A stretch of 64,000 bases of DNA from Nocardia coubleae NBRC 108252 (lineage in GTDB: Bacteria; Actinomycetota; Actinomycetes; Mycobacteriales; Mycobacteriaceae): NCBI RefSeq assembly GCF_001612805.1, contig NZ_BDBD01000019.1, forward strand, positions 310,001-374,000, written 5' to 3'. The position numbers and the translations under genes are program-made. Below the pieces are notes generated by a model, which saw nothing but the letters and a program-made list of their open reading frames with translations, made no database searches and had not been told where the DNA came from. Shown here in pieces: positions 1-9,028 of this stretch. Position 1 is the stretch's first letter; each line of letters starts with the position of its first letter.

Positions 1-1003
1 GATGGCCGGGTTCGGGCGGGAGGCGCTGCTGCCCTGGCCGGGCGGGTCGTTTCCCACCTACGGAAGCGCCGTTCCGCGAACCGAACTCGACAACACGTTA
101 CGGGAGACGGCGATCAAGTCCGGTGCCCGGATGGTCGACGGCGCGAAGGTCACCGAGGTGCTGCGCGACGGCGATCGGGTCACCGGGGTGACCGTGCGTA
201 TCGGCGACACCACGCACACCGTGAACTGCCGGGTGCTCGTCGTCGCCGACGGGGTTCGCTCCCCCGTCGGCAAACAGCTCGGCCGCACCTGGCATCGCCG
301 CTACGCCTACGGCACCGCTGCCCGCGCCTACATCACCTCCGGCCGCAGCGACGACCAGTGGATCTCCTCGCACCTGGAATTGCGCAATGCCGACGACCAG
401 CTCGTCCCCGGCTACGGCTGGATCTTCCCGCTCGGCAACGGTGAGGTGAATATCGGTGTCGGTTCGCTGGCCACCGAGGCACGGCCGTCGCATATCGCGC
501 TGAAACCGCTGCTCGAGCACTACACCCGGCTGCGCCGCGAGGAATGGGAGTTCGAGGGCGAACTGCGCGCGGTGGCCTCCGCGCTGCTGCCGATGGGCGG
601 GGCGGTGTCCAACGTGGCCGGACGCAACTGGGTGCTGGTCGGTGACGCCGCGGGCTGCGTGAATCCGCTCAACGGCGAAGGCATCGACTACGGCCTCGAA
701 GGTGGTCATCTGCTCGCCGATCTGCTCGACGAACCGGACATGACGCGGGTGTGGCCGCAACTGCTGCACGAGCGCTACGGGCGCACGTTCTCCGTGGCCC
801 GCAGGCTGGCCGGGCTGGCCACGCACCCGAAGATGGTCCCCCTCGGCGGCCCGCCGGTGATGCGCTCGAAGTACCTGCAGCGCACCGCCGTTCGCGTGAT
901 GGGCAACCTGGTGACCGACGAGGACGACGACCTGACCGCCCGCCTGTGGCGAACGGCCGGTCGCGCTTCCCTACGCGCCGACGAACTGACGCCGTTCAGC
1001 TGA
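1..1003 (+). CDS. menJ: Menaquinone reductase MenJ / geranylgeranyl reductase family FAD oxidoreductase (5' partial)
   Basis: FAD-dependent oxidoreductase of the geranylgeranyl reductase family. In mycobacteria the homologue MenJ saturates one isoprene unit of the menaquinone side chain. The visible 333 residues lack the N-terminal GxGxxG dinucleotide fold, so the gene starts left of the window; the ATG at 2 is internal, because family members are about 400 residues. The second FAD motif GDAAGCVNPLNGEGIDYGLE is clear near residues 213-232, and PWPGGSFPTYGSAVPRTELD near residue 12 is typical of the family. Its stop overlaps the convergent DUF2505 gene by 8 bases. The mgtA and menG genes just downstream support the MenJ reading; the exact substrate is inferred. 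Confidence 0.85.
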   Translation, partial: MAGFGREALLPWPGGSFPTYGSAVPRTELDNTLRETAIKSGARMVDGAKVTEVLRDGDRVTGVTVRIGDTTHTVNCRVLVVADGVRSPVGKQLGRTWHRRYAYGTAARAYITSGRSDDQWISSHLELRNADDQLVPGYGWIFPLGNGEVNIGVGSLATEARPSHIALKPLLEHYTRLRREEWEFEGELRAVASALLPMGGAVSNVAGRNWVLVGDAAGCVNPLNGEGIDYGLEGGHLLADLLDEPDMTRVWPQLLHERYGRTFSVARRLAGLATHPKMVPLGGPPVMRSKYLQRTAVRVMGNLVTDEDDDLTARLWRTAGRASLRADELTPFS

Positions 1004-1496
1004 GCTTCGCGAACCAGCCCTCGATGAACTTGCGTTCGCTGTTGAGGACGCGCTGGTGCAGTTGTTCGGCCAGCGGCTCGATGGCGCCGCCCACCAGGGG
1101 CACCTTGACGGTGACGGTGCCGACGACCTCGATCTCGCTGCCCTCGGCGGTGGGACGCAGCTCGTAGGTGCCCGACATCTCGGTGGTGATGCCGCCGGTG
1201 CGCCCGGTGAAGCTGCCCTTGGCGACCTCGCCGTCCAGCGGCTGCCAGACATCGGTGCGGGCGAGCACGAGATCGCTCTTGAGAACCTTGCGGACCAGCG
1301 CGGGAACCTTGTCCCGGCCGGGTGTTTCGGTCATCTCGATGCGGATCGAATCCGGTCCGTCGGGATGGGAGAGTTCCAGCGTCGCGGTCTCGGCGGCGGC
1401 GAACCGCTCCTGCCAGATCGCGTCGTCGACGAGTGCCCGGTGAAGATCTTCGACCGGGACGGCATAAGGCACGGTGAAGCTGAATTTTCGGGACAT
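996..1496 (-). CDS. DUF2505 domain-containing protein
   Basis: Protein of 166 residues matching the actinobacterial DUF2505 family, a START/SRPBCC-like lipid-binding fold of unknown ligand. It has no signal peptide and no membrane segment. It opens with MSRKFSFTVPYAVPVEDLHR and ends with a helix around ERKFIEGWFAKLS, the usual family layout. Length is normal. It is transcribed towards menJ and overlaps its 3' end. It diverges from the DUF3592-like gene at 1534, leaving only 37 bases for both promoters. A role in binding a lipid or polyketide is only inferred from the fold. Confidence 0.85.
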   Translation of the reverse strand: MSRKFSFTVPYAVPVEDLHRALVDDAIWQERFAAAETATLELSHPDGPDSIRIEMTETPGRDKVPALVRKVLKSDLVLARTDVWQPLDGEVAKGSFTGRTGGITTEMSGTYELRPTAEGSEIEVVGTVTVKVPLVGGAIEPLAEQLHQRVLNSERKFIEGWFAKLS

Positions 1497-1533
1497 GGTG
1501 GCACACGCTAGTGCAGCCCACCGTTAGGGTGGC

Positions 1534-1971
1534 GTGGTGTCGGAAACCAGCCAGTCGGATAGGTACTCCGATCGCCTGCGGCGGGTTCGTACCGGAATCC
1601 TCGGTACCGCGACGGTGATCAGCGTGCTCATGGTGCTGCTGGTACTCGCGGCATGGCGCAACGATTACGAGATCGAGCACAACCGTGGGGTCACCTCCGG
1701 TGAGGTGCTCTCGGCGGGGCGGCTGCGCTCGGCGGTGATGTATGTGACGCCCGACAGCGTCACCCACAATCCGAAGGTCGGGATCCTCTATCCCACCAAT
1801 CTCACCGCCGGTCAGCGCATCAACGTGGAGTACAGCACCCGCGACCCCGACCTGGTCCGGGTGGCCGGACGCGACGCGCGGGTGGCGATCGTGCCCGCCG
1901 CGTCGGTGATCGTGGTGGTGTGGGCGCTCGCGCTGCCCGCCCTGTGGCTGGTGCGGCGCAGACAGCGGTAA
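1534..1971 (+). CDS. DUF3592-type membrane protein
   Basis: Small protein of 145 residues with a membrane helix near residues 23-42 (ILGTATVISVLMVLLVLAAW) and a second near 120-140. Between them is a beta-rich extracytoplasmic part containing GVTSGEVLSAG and YSTRDPDLVRVAG. This is the usual DUF3592 architecture, and Rv0556 sits in the same place in M. tuberculosis. Two adjacent GTG codons (1534 and 1537) could start it; the first is given. Function unknown. It precedes mgtA by 73 bases and may share its transcript. Confidence 0.75.
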   Translation: MVSETSQSDRYSDRLRRVRTGILGTATVISVLMVLLVLAAWRNDYEIEHNRGVTSGEVLSAGRLRSAVMYVTPDSVTHNPKVGILYPTNLTAGQRINVEYSTRDPDLVRVAGRDARVAIVPAASVIVVVWALALPALWLVRRRQR

Positions 1972-2044
1972 CTTTCCCCTGCTGTTCGCCCCGGCTTCAC
2001 GTCGGTGTGGGCGTGGCGCGCGGTGTGGCGGTCACTCTTGGAGT

Positions 2045-3187
2045 GTGCGCGTAGCCATCGTCTCGGAGTCTTTCCTGCCGAACATGAACGGCGTCGTCAA
2101 TTCCGTGCTCCGGGTGCTCGATCACCTGGACCAGCACGGGCACGATGCCATGATCGTGGCGCCCGATACGCTGCGCGGCGCACCGCCCGCCCCGCGCCTG
2201 CACGGCCGGTTCCCGGTGCATCGGGTGCCCGCGATGATGGTGCCGAAGGTGAGTTCGCTGCCCGTCGGCCTGCCACAACCCGGGATCACCGCCGCGATCG
2301 CCGAGTTCGACCCGGACGTGGTGCATTTGGCCTCGCCATTTCTGCTGGGCGCGGGCGGGCTCGCCGCCGCCACCCGCCTCGACCTGCCCTCGATCGCGGT
2401 GTATCAGACCGATGTGGCCGGTTTCGCCAAGAGCTACGGGCTCGGACTGGCGGCGCGGGCGGCTTGGGCGTGGACGCGCCGGATCCACGAGGGAGCCACG
2501 CGCACGCTCGCCCCGTCGTCGGCGGCCGCGGCCGACCTGGCCGAACACGGAATTCCCCGGGTGCACCGGTGGGGGCGCGGCGTGGATGTCGACCGGTTCA
2601 ACCCGGCCGCGCGTAGTGCCGAACTGCGGGCGAGCTGGCTGGGATCGAGCGAGCGGTTGGTGGTCGGGTTCGTCGGTAGGCTCGCGCCGGAGAAGCATGT
2701 GGACCGGTTGGCCGCGCTCGCCGATGACCCGTCCATTCAGCTCGTCGTGGTCGGTGACGGGCCGGAGCGGGCGCGGCTGAGCAGGCTGATGCCGCGCGCG
2801 GTGTTCACCGGCGAACTGGGCGGGTCCGAACTGGCCACCCATTACGCCAGCCTCGATGTGATGGTGCATCCGGGCGAGCACGAGACGTTCTGCCAGGGCG
2901 TGCAGGAAGCGTTGTCGTCGGGGGTGCCGGTGATCGGGCCGGACGCCGGCGGACCGCGTGACCTGATCGCGCACTGCCGCAACGGTTATCTGCTGCCGGT
3001 GGACCGGTTCGCCGAGTTGCTGCCGAGCGCGGTGTCGGCGCTGCGCGACGCCGATCAGCGTGCCCGGTTCGCGGCCGCGGCACGCAAGTCGGTGCTGCAC
3101 CGCACCTGGCCCGCCATCTGCACCGAACTGATGGGCCACTACGCCGACGTCACCGGGATGCGGCAGCGGTTGCCGCGCTCGGCCTAG
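2045..3187 (+). CDS. mgtA: GDP-mannose-dependent alpha-mannosyltransferase (GT4)
   Basis: Glycosyltransferase of the GT-B fold, family GT4, 380 residues. The mycobacterial homologue Rv0557 (MgtA) adds mannose to a glucuronyl diacylglycerol glycolipid anchor. The N-terminal acceptor domain starts ESFLPNMNGVVNSVLRVLDHL-like around residue 8. The C-terminal donor domain shows GFVGRLAPEKHVDRL (about 208-222) and the EX7E motif ETFCQGVQE followed by SGVPVIGPDAGGPRD (about 280-305). The GTG start at 2045 gives the family N-terminus MRVAIVSESF. It lies 27 bases before menG, as in M. tuberculosis. Sugar donor and acceptor are inferred from homology and position. Confidence 0.88.
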   Translation: MRVAIVSESFLPNMNGVVNSVLRVLDHLDQHGHDAMIVAPDTLRGAPPAPRLHGRFPVHRVPAMMVPKVSSLPVGLPQPGITAAIAEFDPDVVHLASPFLLGAGGLAAATRLDLPSIAVYQTDVAGFAKSYGLGLAARAAWAWTRRIHEGATRTLAPSSAAAADLAEHGIPRVHRWGRGVDVDRFNPAARSAELRASWLGSSERLVVGFVGRLAPEKHVDRLAALADDPSIQLVVVGDGPERARLSRLMPRAVFTGELGGSELATHYASLDVMVHPGEHETFCQGVQEALSSGVPVIGPDAGGPRDLIAHCRNGYLLPVDRFAELLPSAVSALRDADQRARFAAAARKSVLHRTWPAICTELMGHYADVTGMRQRLPRSA

Positions 3188-3214
3188 CCCCGAGCGGGCG
3201 GATAAGCTCGAATC

Positions 3215-3928
3215 GTGGCGACAACAGAGCAGCGGGAACCGATTCGGGCTTCGCTGGACAAGCAACCCCACGAGGTCGCGTCGATGTTCGACGGTGTGGC
3301 GAAACGCTACGACCTCACCAACACGGTCATCTCCGGTGGTCAGGACCGGTACTGGCGGTGGGCGACACGACGCGCGCTCGCCCTTCGGCCCGGTGAGCGG
3401 GTGCTCGACCTGGCCGCGGGCACCGGTGTGTCCACCGTGGAACTCGGCAAATCCGGCGCCTGGTGTGTGGCGGCCGACTTCTCCCAGGGCATGCTCGCCG
3501 CGGGCCGGTTCCGACAGGTTCCGATGGTGGCGGGCGACGCGATGGCGCTGCCGTTCGCCGACGACTCGTTCGATGCGGTGACCATCTCCTTCGGTTTGCG
3601 CAATGTGGCCGATATCGACCTGGCGTTGCGCGAGATGCTGCGCGTCACCAAGCCGGGCGGCCGGCTCGTGGTGTGCGAATTCTCGACCCCGGTGTTCGGG
3701 CCGTTCCGCACCGTCTACATGGAGTACCTCATGAAGGCGCTGCCCCGGGTGGCGCGCGCGGTGAGCTCCAACCCGGATGCCTACGTGTACCTGGCCGAGT
3801 CGATCCGGGCGTGGCCGAACCAGCGCAGGCTGGCCAGGCGCATCGCCGACGCGGGCTGGGACTCGGTGCAGTGGCGTGACCTCACCGGCGGTGTCGTCGC
3901 CCTGCATCGCGGCTACAAAATGGGCTGA
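3215..3928 (+). CDS. menG: Demethylmenaquinone methyltransferase
   Basis: SAM-dependent C-methyltransferase of the MenG/UbiE family, the last step of menaquinone synthesis (demethylmenaquinone to menaquinone). The 237 residues include SAM motif I LDLAAGTGVSTVELG near residues 67-81, the acidic post-I segment with AGDAMALPFADDSFDAV, and the family signature ISFGLRNVADIDLALREM around residues 127-144. The N-terminal VASMFDGVAKRYDLTN is the classic UbiE start. GTG is used as start. The gene follows mgtA by 27 bases and is probably co-transcribed with it. Length is normal and no key motif is missing. Confidence 0.95.
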   Translation: MATTEQREPIRASLDKQPHEVASMFDGVAKRYDLTNTVISGGQDRYWRWATRRALALRPGERVLDLAAGTGVSTVELGKSGAWCVAADFSQGMLAAGRFRQVPMVAGDAMALPFADDSFDAVTISFGLRNVADIDLALREMLRVTKPGGRLVVCEFSTPVFGPFRTVYMEYLMKALPRVARAVSSNPDAYVYLAESIRAWPNQRRLARRIADAGWDSVQWRDLTGGVVALHRGYKMG

Positions 3929-4002
3929 CCTGCGCCGATTTGCCCGGGTGAGTCCGGTCACGCCGGCCACCCCCTCGGATCTGCGGCAAACCCCGAAAGA
4001 TC

Positions 4003-4089
4003 CCCTGATCAGGGACTATATTTCGGTGGCAACCTCACAGCCGGAATTTCGACCGGTGAGGTCGATTGTCACCTGGACATAACGTTCGT
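4003..4089 (+). promoter_or_regulatory. Candidate control region of the nitrate reductase gene
   Basis: The 273-base gap between menG and the nitrate reductase gene holds a perfect 12-base palindrome CCCTGATCAGGG (4003-4014) and a locally AT-rich stretch ending near 4095. GTCAC at 4068-4072 followed after six bases by ATAAC (4079-4083) resembles the GTnAC-N6-GAAAC half of a GlnR box, the usual nitrogen regulator site in actinomycetes. The match is imperfect and rests on visual inspection. The palindrome could instead be a site for a different regulator. Confidence 0.3.
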
Positions 4090-4201
4090 TAAATCGAGCG
4101 CAACGCCGGGTGCGGATGATCGGTGCCATGACAGGTCAGCGCCCGGACACGCCTACCCGCGTCACCACGCAGGGCGCCCGAGCATGCCGAGGGGGACGCG
4201 C

Positions 4202-7200
4202 ATGACCGGCGACGATTCTGTGCGCACGCAGTGCTCGTACTGCGGCGTCGGCTGCGGCATCTCCGTCCGGACCACGATCGACCAGTCCGGCGCACCGGTG
4301 ATCGCCAAGGTGAGCGGCGACAAGCTGCATCCCGCGAACGCGGGCCGGCTCTGCACCAAGGGCGCGACGCACGCGGAGATGATGGCCGCACCCGGCCGGA
4401 TGACCACCGCCTACCACCGTCCCGAGCGTGGTCAGGCGCCTGTCGCGCTGCCGGTGGACGACGCGGTGCGCGAAACCGCCGACCGGCTGCGCGCGGTCCT
4501 CGATGAACACGGGCCCGACGCCATCGCGCTCTACGTGTCCGGGCAGATGTCGCTGGAAGCCCAATACTTGGCGACCAAACTCGCCAAGGGGTACCTGCGC
4601 ACCAAACACATCGAAGCCAACTCGCGGCTGTGCATGGCCAGTGCCGGCACCGGCTACAAGCAGTCGCTCGGCGCCGACGGACCGCCCGGCTCCTACGACG
4701 ACTTCGAACACGCCGACCTGTTCTTCGTCACCGGCGCGAACATGGCCGACTGCCATCCGATCCTGTTCCTTCGCATGGCCGACCGGCTCAAAGCCGGCGC
4801 CAAACTGATCGTGGTCGACCCGCGGCGCACCGAAACGGCCGCGCGCGCCGACCTGTTCCTGCAGATCGCGCCGGGCACCGACCTCGCCCTGCTCAACGGC
4901 CTGCTGCACCTGCTCGTCGCCGACGGCGCCATCGACACCGACTTCATCGCCGAACACACCGAGGGCTGGGAGGCGATGCCGGAGTTCCTCGCGGACTACC
5001 CGCCGAAGCGGGTCGCCGAACTCACCGGGCTCCCCGAAGCCGACATCAGGACCGCGGCGACCATGATCGCCGAGGCGGGCGAGTGGATGTCGCTGTGGAC
5101 GATGGGGCTCAACCAGTCCACGCACGGCACCTGGAACACCAATGCCCTGATCAACCTGCACCTGGCCACCGGCGCGATCTGCCGACCCGGCAGTGGGCCG
5201 TTCTCGCTGACCGGCCAGCCCAACGCGATGGGCGGGCGCGAGATGGGCTACATGGGGCCGGGGCTGCCCGGCCAGCGCAGCCTGCTCTCCCCCGCCGACC
5301 GCGCCTTCGTCGAGACCGCGTGGGACCTGCCCGAGGGCACGCTGCGCACCGAAGCGGGGCCGGGAACCATCGACATGTTCGCCGGTCTGGCCGACGGCGA
5401 GATCAAGGCGGCGTGGATCATCTGCACCAATCCCGTTGCCACCGTCGCCAACCGGAAGACGGTGATCGCCGGGCTCGAGGCGGCCGAACTGGTGGTGGTG
5501 CAGGACGCCTACACCGAGACCGCGACCAACTCCTATGCCGATCTGCTGCTGCCCGCCACGCTGTGGGCGGAAAGCGATGCGGTGATGGTGAATTCGGAAC
5601 GCAATGTCACCCTGTTGCGCCGCTCCGTCGACCCGGTCGGTGAAGCCCGGCCCGACTGGCTGCTCATCGCCCAGGTGGCCACCGCCATGGGTTTTCCCGG
5701 TTTCGACTTCACCTCCAGCGCCGAGGTTTTCGACGAGTTGCGCCAGTTCACCAATCCCGCCACCGGCTACGACCTGAGCGGGATGAGTTACGACCGCCTG
5801 CGTGAGGGCCCGATGCAGTGGCCGTGCAACGACAGCGACAGCCCACGCAACCCGATCCGCTACCGCAACGACGGCATCCACCAGCCGCTGCACGTAGATG
5901 CCGACGGTCACACCCCCGCGCTGGCCTTCGCCACGCCGAGCAGGCGCGCGGTGTTCTTCCCTCGCCCCCACCTGCCCGCTGCTGAACTTCCTGATGACGA
6001 CTACCCCTTCCTGCTCAATACCGGTCGGCTGCAACATCAGTGGCACACCATGACCAAGACCGGCAAGGTCACCAAACTGACCAAACTCAACCCGGAACCG
6101 TTCGTCGAGGTGCACCCCGACGACGCCGCCCGCCTCGACCTGAAACCTGGCGATCAGCTCGAAATCGCCTCCCGTCGTGGGCGAGCCGTTCTCCCGGTAC
6201 GCATCAGCGACCGGGTCCGTCCCGGCGACTGCTTCGCTCCTTTCCACTGGAATGACGAACAGGGCGAATACCTGACGATCAACGCCGTCACCAACGACGC
6301 CGTCGACCCCACCTCCCTGCAACCGGAGTTCAAGGCGTGCGCGGTCGCGCTGCGCCGTGTGGGGCCGGCGCCGGAATCCTCGACGGGAGTTCCGATGCAG
6401 CAAGGTTCCCCAGAGGCCGGCCGGTTGCCCCAAAACGCCATGCCGGCCGGGCAACCCACACCGTCGACCGCGCACACTGGTCAGCCGTCAGCCGACACCC
6501 GTCAACCGGTCGGGTTCGCCCCGGAGAGCCCGGCGGTCCCGGGACCCGGTCACGGAGGTCCGCATCCGTTGGCTGAGATGCTCGGGCTCGATGCGGGGAT
6601 CTCGCCATTACTCAGCGAGTCCGAGCGCATCTATCTCGGTGGGTATCTCGCTGGGCTGCAATCTCTTCCGGTGTCCGGTCAGCCCGTGCTGCCTGCCACC
6701 GCCCCGCTGTCACCGCAGGCCCGCTTGTGGATCGACGGCATGTTGGCCGGCATGTACTCCCGTGGTCCCGGCACTGCCGGGGAATCCGCCGGCAGCCCTG
6801 GTATCGGAATGCCGGTCGGTGGGCAGCCGTTCGGTAACTCTCCCTTCGGAGACTTCAGCCCAGGTGGTGCGGTAGCCAACGGCGGACCCACCGGCGATGC
6901 GGTTCTCGGCCGACCGGGTGCCGTAGGCGTCTCGGCGGGCGGAGCCGAGCCAGGAGCGGGTGGTGCGTTATCCACAACTGTGACGGTGTTGTGGGCTTCG
7001 CAAACCGGCAACGCTGAGGAGCTGGCCGCCTCGGTGGCGGCGCGGCTCGCCGATGGCGGGTTCGCGCCCAAGCTGCTCGATATGGACTCCTGCGAGCCCA
7101 CCGCGCTGGAAGGTGATGTTCTCGTCGTCACCAGCACCTTCGGTGACGGTGGTCCGCCGGACAACGGTGCCGACTTCCTCGCCCGGTTCGAGGACACCGC

Positions 7201-9028
7201 TATCCGCCTCCCCCGAGTCCGCTACGCGGTCTTCGCCCTCGGCGACTCCTCCTACGACGACTTCTGCGGCCATGGCCGCACTCTCGACACCCTTCTCGCC
7301 GCGCGCGGCGCCCACCGTCTACTCCCCCGCGTCGACAGCGAACCCGATTTCGACGACGCCGCCGACCAGTGGCTCACCGATGTCCTCGCCGCCCTCACCC
7401 CGGCGTCCGGCCCCGGTTCGTCGGCGTCCGGCCCCGGTTCGCCGTCCGGCGTCGGTTCACCGTCCGGCGTCGGTTCACCGGCCGGCGTCGGTTCACCGGC
7501 CGACGTTGGTTCACCGGCCGGCACTCCCACAACATTCGGCACGAGTTCAGCCGGATCTGCGCTGACCGGCATCCCCTCAACCGCGGGCACGCCCCGATTC
7601 GACTCCGGCCCGCCCGCAACCACTTTCCCGTCCGCAGCGCCACTCGTCGGTTCCCCCTCGGCTGACGCAGGCAACCACTTCGGCACGGCCCTGCCCGGGT
7701 CGACGGCCCCTGCCACGCCGGGATTCGCACCTGTACCAACAGCGACGTGGCCCCCTGGATTCACGGCGACGACCCAGCACTCCGCAATACAGGCGGCCCC
7801 GCCGCAGCCTTATCCCGCGCAGACAGCGAGCCGACCGAGCGGTCGAGGTGGCGCCTCCGTCCTCGATCGCCCGCAGAACACACCTTCGCGGCGCACACCG
7901 GCCGCACCCTTCACCCGTCAGTCCCCTGTACTCGCCACCCTCATGCGCAACGAAGTGCTGAGCGCACCGGGATCGCCGAAAGAGGTGCGCCGCTTCGGTT
8001 TCGACCTGCACAACCTCGATGCCACCTACGAGGTGGGCGATTCCTTGGGTGTGCTGCCGACCAACTGTGACGACCTCGTGGCGGAGTGGCTCGCGGCTAC
8101 CGGCCTCGACGGACGACGCGCGGTGGAGGTCGACGGGCGGGAGCTGCTGCTCACCGACGCACTGCGCACACATTTCGACATCACCAAGGTGAGCAACGAT
8201 CTACTCGGGTTCATCGCCGAGCGGAATCCGCACCCGCAACTGGCCAAACTGCTGCGCCGGGACAACCGCAACGAGTTGGCGAGTTACCTGTGGGACCGCC
8301 AGGCCGTGGACGTGCTGCGGGACTTCCCGGTGCGGACCGACCTGGTCGACTGGCTCGGTGCACTGAAAAAGTTGCAGCCGCGCCAATATTCGATTTCGTC
8401 CAGCCCGCTCACCACGCCGGACGAGGTACAGCTGACGGTAGGTGTGTTGCGCTACGGCGACCCGGTGGGTGATTCAGTGCGCCGAGGCGGGGTGTGCTCG
8501 ACCTTCCTGGCCGACCGCGCCGGGGCCGAGGTGCCGATCTTCCTCCAGCGGGCACCGCATTTCCGTCCACCGCTCGACCCGACCGTGCCGATGATCATGG
8601 TCGGCCCCGGTACCGGTATCGCTCCTTTCCGTGGGTTCCTGCACGAACGCCGGGCCGTCGGCGCGACCGGGCGCAACTGGTTGTTCTTCGGCGACCAGCA
8701 CGCGGCACACAACTTCTACTACCGCACCGAGCTGGGGGACATGTTCCGCTCGGGCTTCCTGACCCGCCTCGACCTGGCCTTTTCTCGTGATCAGCGCGAG
8801 CGGATCTATGTGCAGCACAGGATGATCGAGCACGGCGCCGAGTTGTGGTCGTGGCTGTGCGAGGGCGCCCACTTCTACGTGTGCGGTGACGCCGCTCGCA
8901 TGGCCAAGGACGTCGACGACACCCTGCTGCGGATCGCCCGCATCCACGGCAAGCTCGACGAGGCGGGCGCACTGGCCTTCAAGAAGCAACTGGTCGCCGA
9001 GAAGCGCTACGTACGCGACGTGTACTGA
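4202..9028 (+). CDS. Assimilatory nitrate reductase fused to CysJ-type flavoprotein (bifunctional nitrate reductase/sulfite reductase flavoprotein alpha)
   Basis: Very large cytoplasmic oxidoreductase of 1608 residues. Residues 1-720 are a NasA/NarB-like molybdopterin reductase: a 4Fe-4S site with Cys 11, 14, 18 and 51 (CSYCGVGC and RLCTKG), a likely molybdenum ligand Cys 144 (SRLCMAS), and the C-terminal molybdopterin-dinucleotide domain. A Pro/Gly/Ser linker follows, then a flavodoxin domain (WASQTGNAEE near 930), a second low-complexity linker (about 1065-1230), and a ferredoxin-NADP reductase-like FAD/NADPH domain (RQYSISSSP, GPGTGIAPFRGFLHE, ending YVRDVY as in CysJ). This implies NADPH to FAD to FMN to Fe-S to Mo within one chain. 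I chose ATG 4202 because GAGGGGGAC lies just upstream; ATG 4184 lacks such a site. The fusion is known in Nocardia and Rhodococcus, but the linkers look unusually long. Confidence 0.88.
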   Translation: MTGDDSVRTQCSYCGVGCGISVRTTIDQSGAPVIAKVSGDKLHPANAGRLCTKGATHAEMMAAPGRMTTAYHRPERGQAPVALPVDDAVRETADRLRAVLDEHGPDAIALYVSGQMSLEAQYLATKLAKGYLRTKHIEANSRLCMASAGTGYKQSLGADGPPGSYDDFEHADLFFVTGANMADCHPILFLRMADRLKAGAKLIVVDPRRTETAARADLFLQIAPGTDLALLNGLLHLLVADGAIDTDFIAEHTEGWEAMPEFLADYPPKRVAELTGLPEADIRTAATMIAEAGEWMSLWTMGLNQSTHGTWNTNALINLHLATGAICRPGSGPFSLTGQPNAMGGREMGYMGPGLPGQRSLLSPADRAFVETAWDLPEGTLRTEAGPGTIDMFAGLADGEIKAAWIICTNPVATVANRKTVIAGLEAAELVVVQDAYTETATNSYADLLLPATLWAESDAVMVNSERNVTLLRRSVDPVGEARPDWLLIAQVATAMGFPGFDFTSSAEVFDELRQFTNPATGYDLSGMSYDRLREGPMQWPCNDSDSPRNPIRYRNDGIHQPLHVDADGHTPALAFATPSRRAVFFPRPHLPAAELPDDDYPFLLNTGRLQHQWHTMTKTGKVTKLTKLNPEPFVEVHPDDAARLDLKPGDQLEIASRRGRAVLPVRISDRVRPGDCFAPFHWNDEQGEYLTINAVTNDAVDPTSLQPEFKACAVALRRVGPAPESSTGVPMQQGSPEAGRLPQNAMPAGQPTPSTAHTGQPSADTRQPVGFAPESPAVPGPGHGGPHPLAEMLGLDAGISPLLSESERIYLGGYLAGLQSLPVSGQPVLPATAPLSPQARLWIDGMLAGMYSRGPGTAGESAGSPGIGMPVGGQPFGNSPFGDFSPGGAVANGGPTGDAVLGRPGAVGVSAGGAEPGAGGALSTTVTVLWASQTGNAEELAASVAARLADGGFAPKLLDMDSCEPTALEGDVLVVTSTFGDGGPPDNGADFLARFEDTAIRLPRVRYAVFALGDSSYDDFCGHGRTLDTLLAARGAHRLLPRVDSEPDFDDAADQWLTDVLAALTPASGPGSSASGPGSPSGVGSPSGVGSPAGVGSPADVGSPAGTPTTFGTSSAGSALTGIPSTAGTPRFDSGPPATTFPSAAPLVGSPSADAGNHFGTALPGSTAPATPGFAPVPTATWPPGFTATTQHSAIQAAPPQPYPAQTASRPSGRGGASVLDRPQNTPSRRTPAAPFTRQSPVLATLMRNEVLSAPGSPKEVRRFGFDLHNLDATYEVGDSLGVLPTNCDDLVAEWLAATGLDGRRAVEVDGRELLLTDALRTHFDITKVSNDLLGFIAERNPHPQLAKLLRRDNRNELASYLWDRQAVDVLRDFPVRTDLVDWLGALKKLQPRQYSISSSPLTTPDEVQLTVGVLRYGDPVGDSVRRGGVCSTFLADRAGAEVPIFLQRAPHFRPPLDPTVPMIMVGPGTGIAPFRGFLHERRAVGATGRNWLFFGDQHAAHNFYYRTELGDMFRSGFLTRLDLAFSRDQRERIYVQHRMIEHGAELWSWLCEGAHFYVCGDAARMAKDVDDTLLRIARIHGKLDEAGALAFKKQLVAEKRYVRDVY
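7399..7530 (+). repeat. 18-base coding tandem repeat in the flavodoxin-FAD linker
   Basis: About six imperfect copies of an 18-base unit encode (S/A)G(V/P)GSP hexapeptides between the flavodoxin and FAD domains. The copies near 7441-7520 are almost identical and all stay in frame. The first two encode SGPGSS/SGPGSP and the later ones SGVGSP, AGVGSP and ADVGSP. The sequence points to a flexible linker able to expand or contract by slippage without breaking the frame. Confidence 0.8.

Noticed and set aside
4184..4201. Upstream ATG of the nitrate reductase gene
   Set aside because: GAGGGGGAC lies between this ATG and 4202, so the ribosome site serves the later ATG.
4136..6475. Long minus-strand open frame opposite the nitrate reductase
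   Set aside because: The plus strand encodes an unmistakable molybdopterin reductase. The antisense translation is low-complexity and without motifs.
7399..7530. Tandem repeats that could look like a CRISPR array
   Set aside because: The units are contiguous with no unique spacers, stay in frame and encode hexapeptides in a linker.
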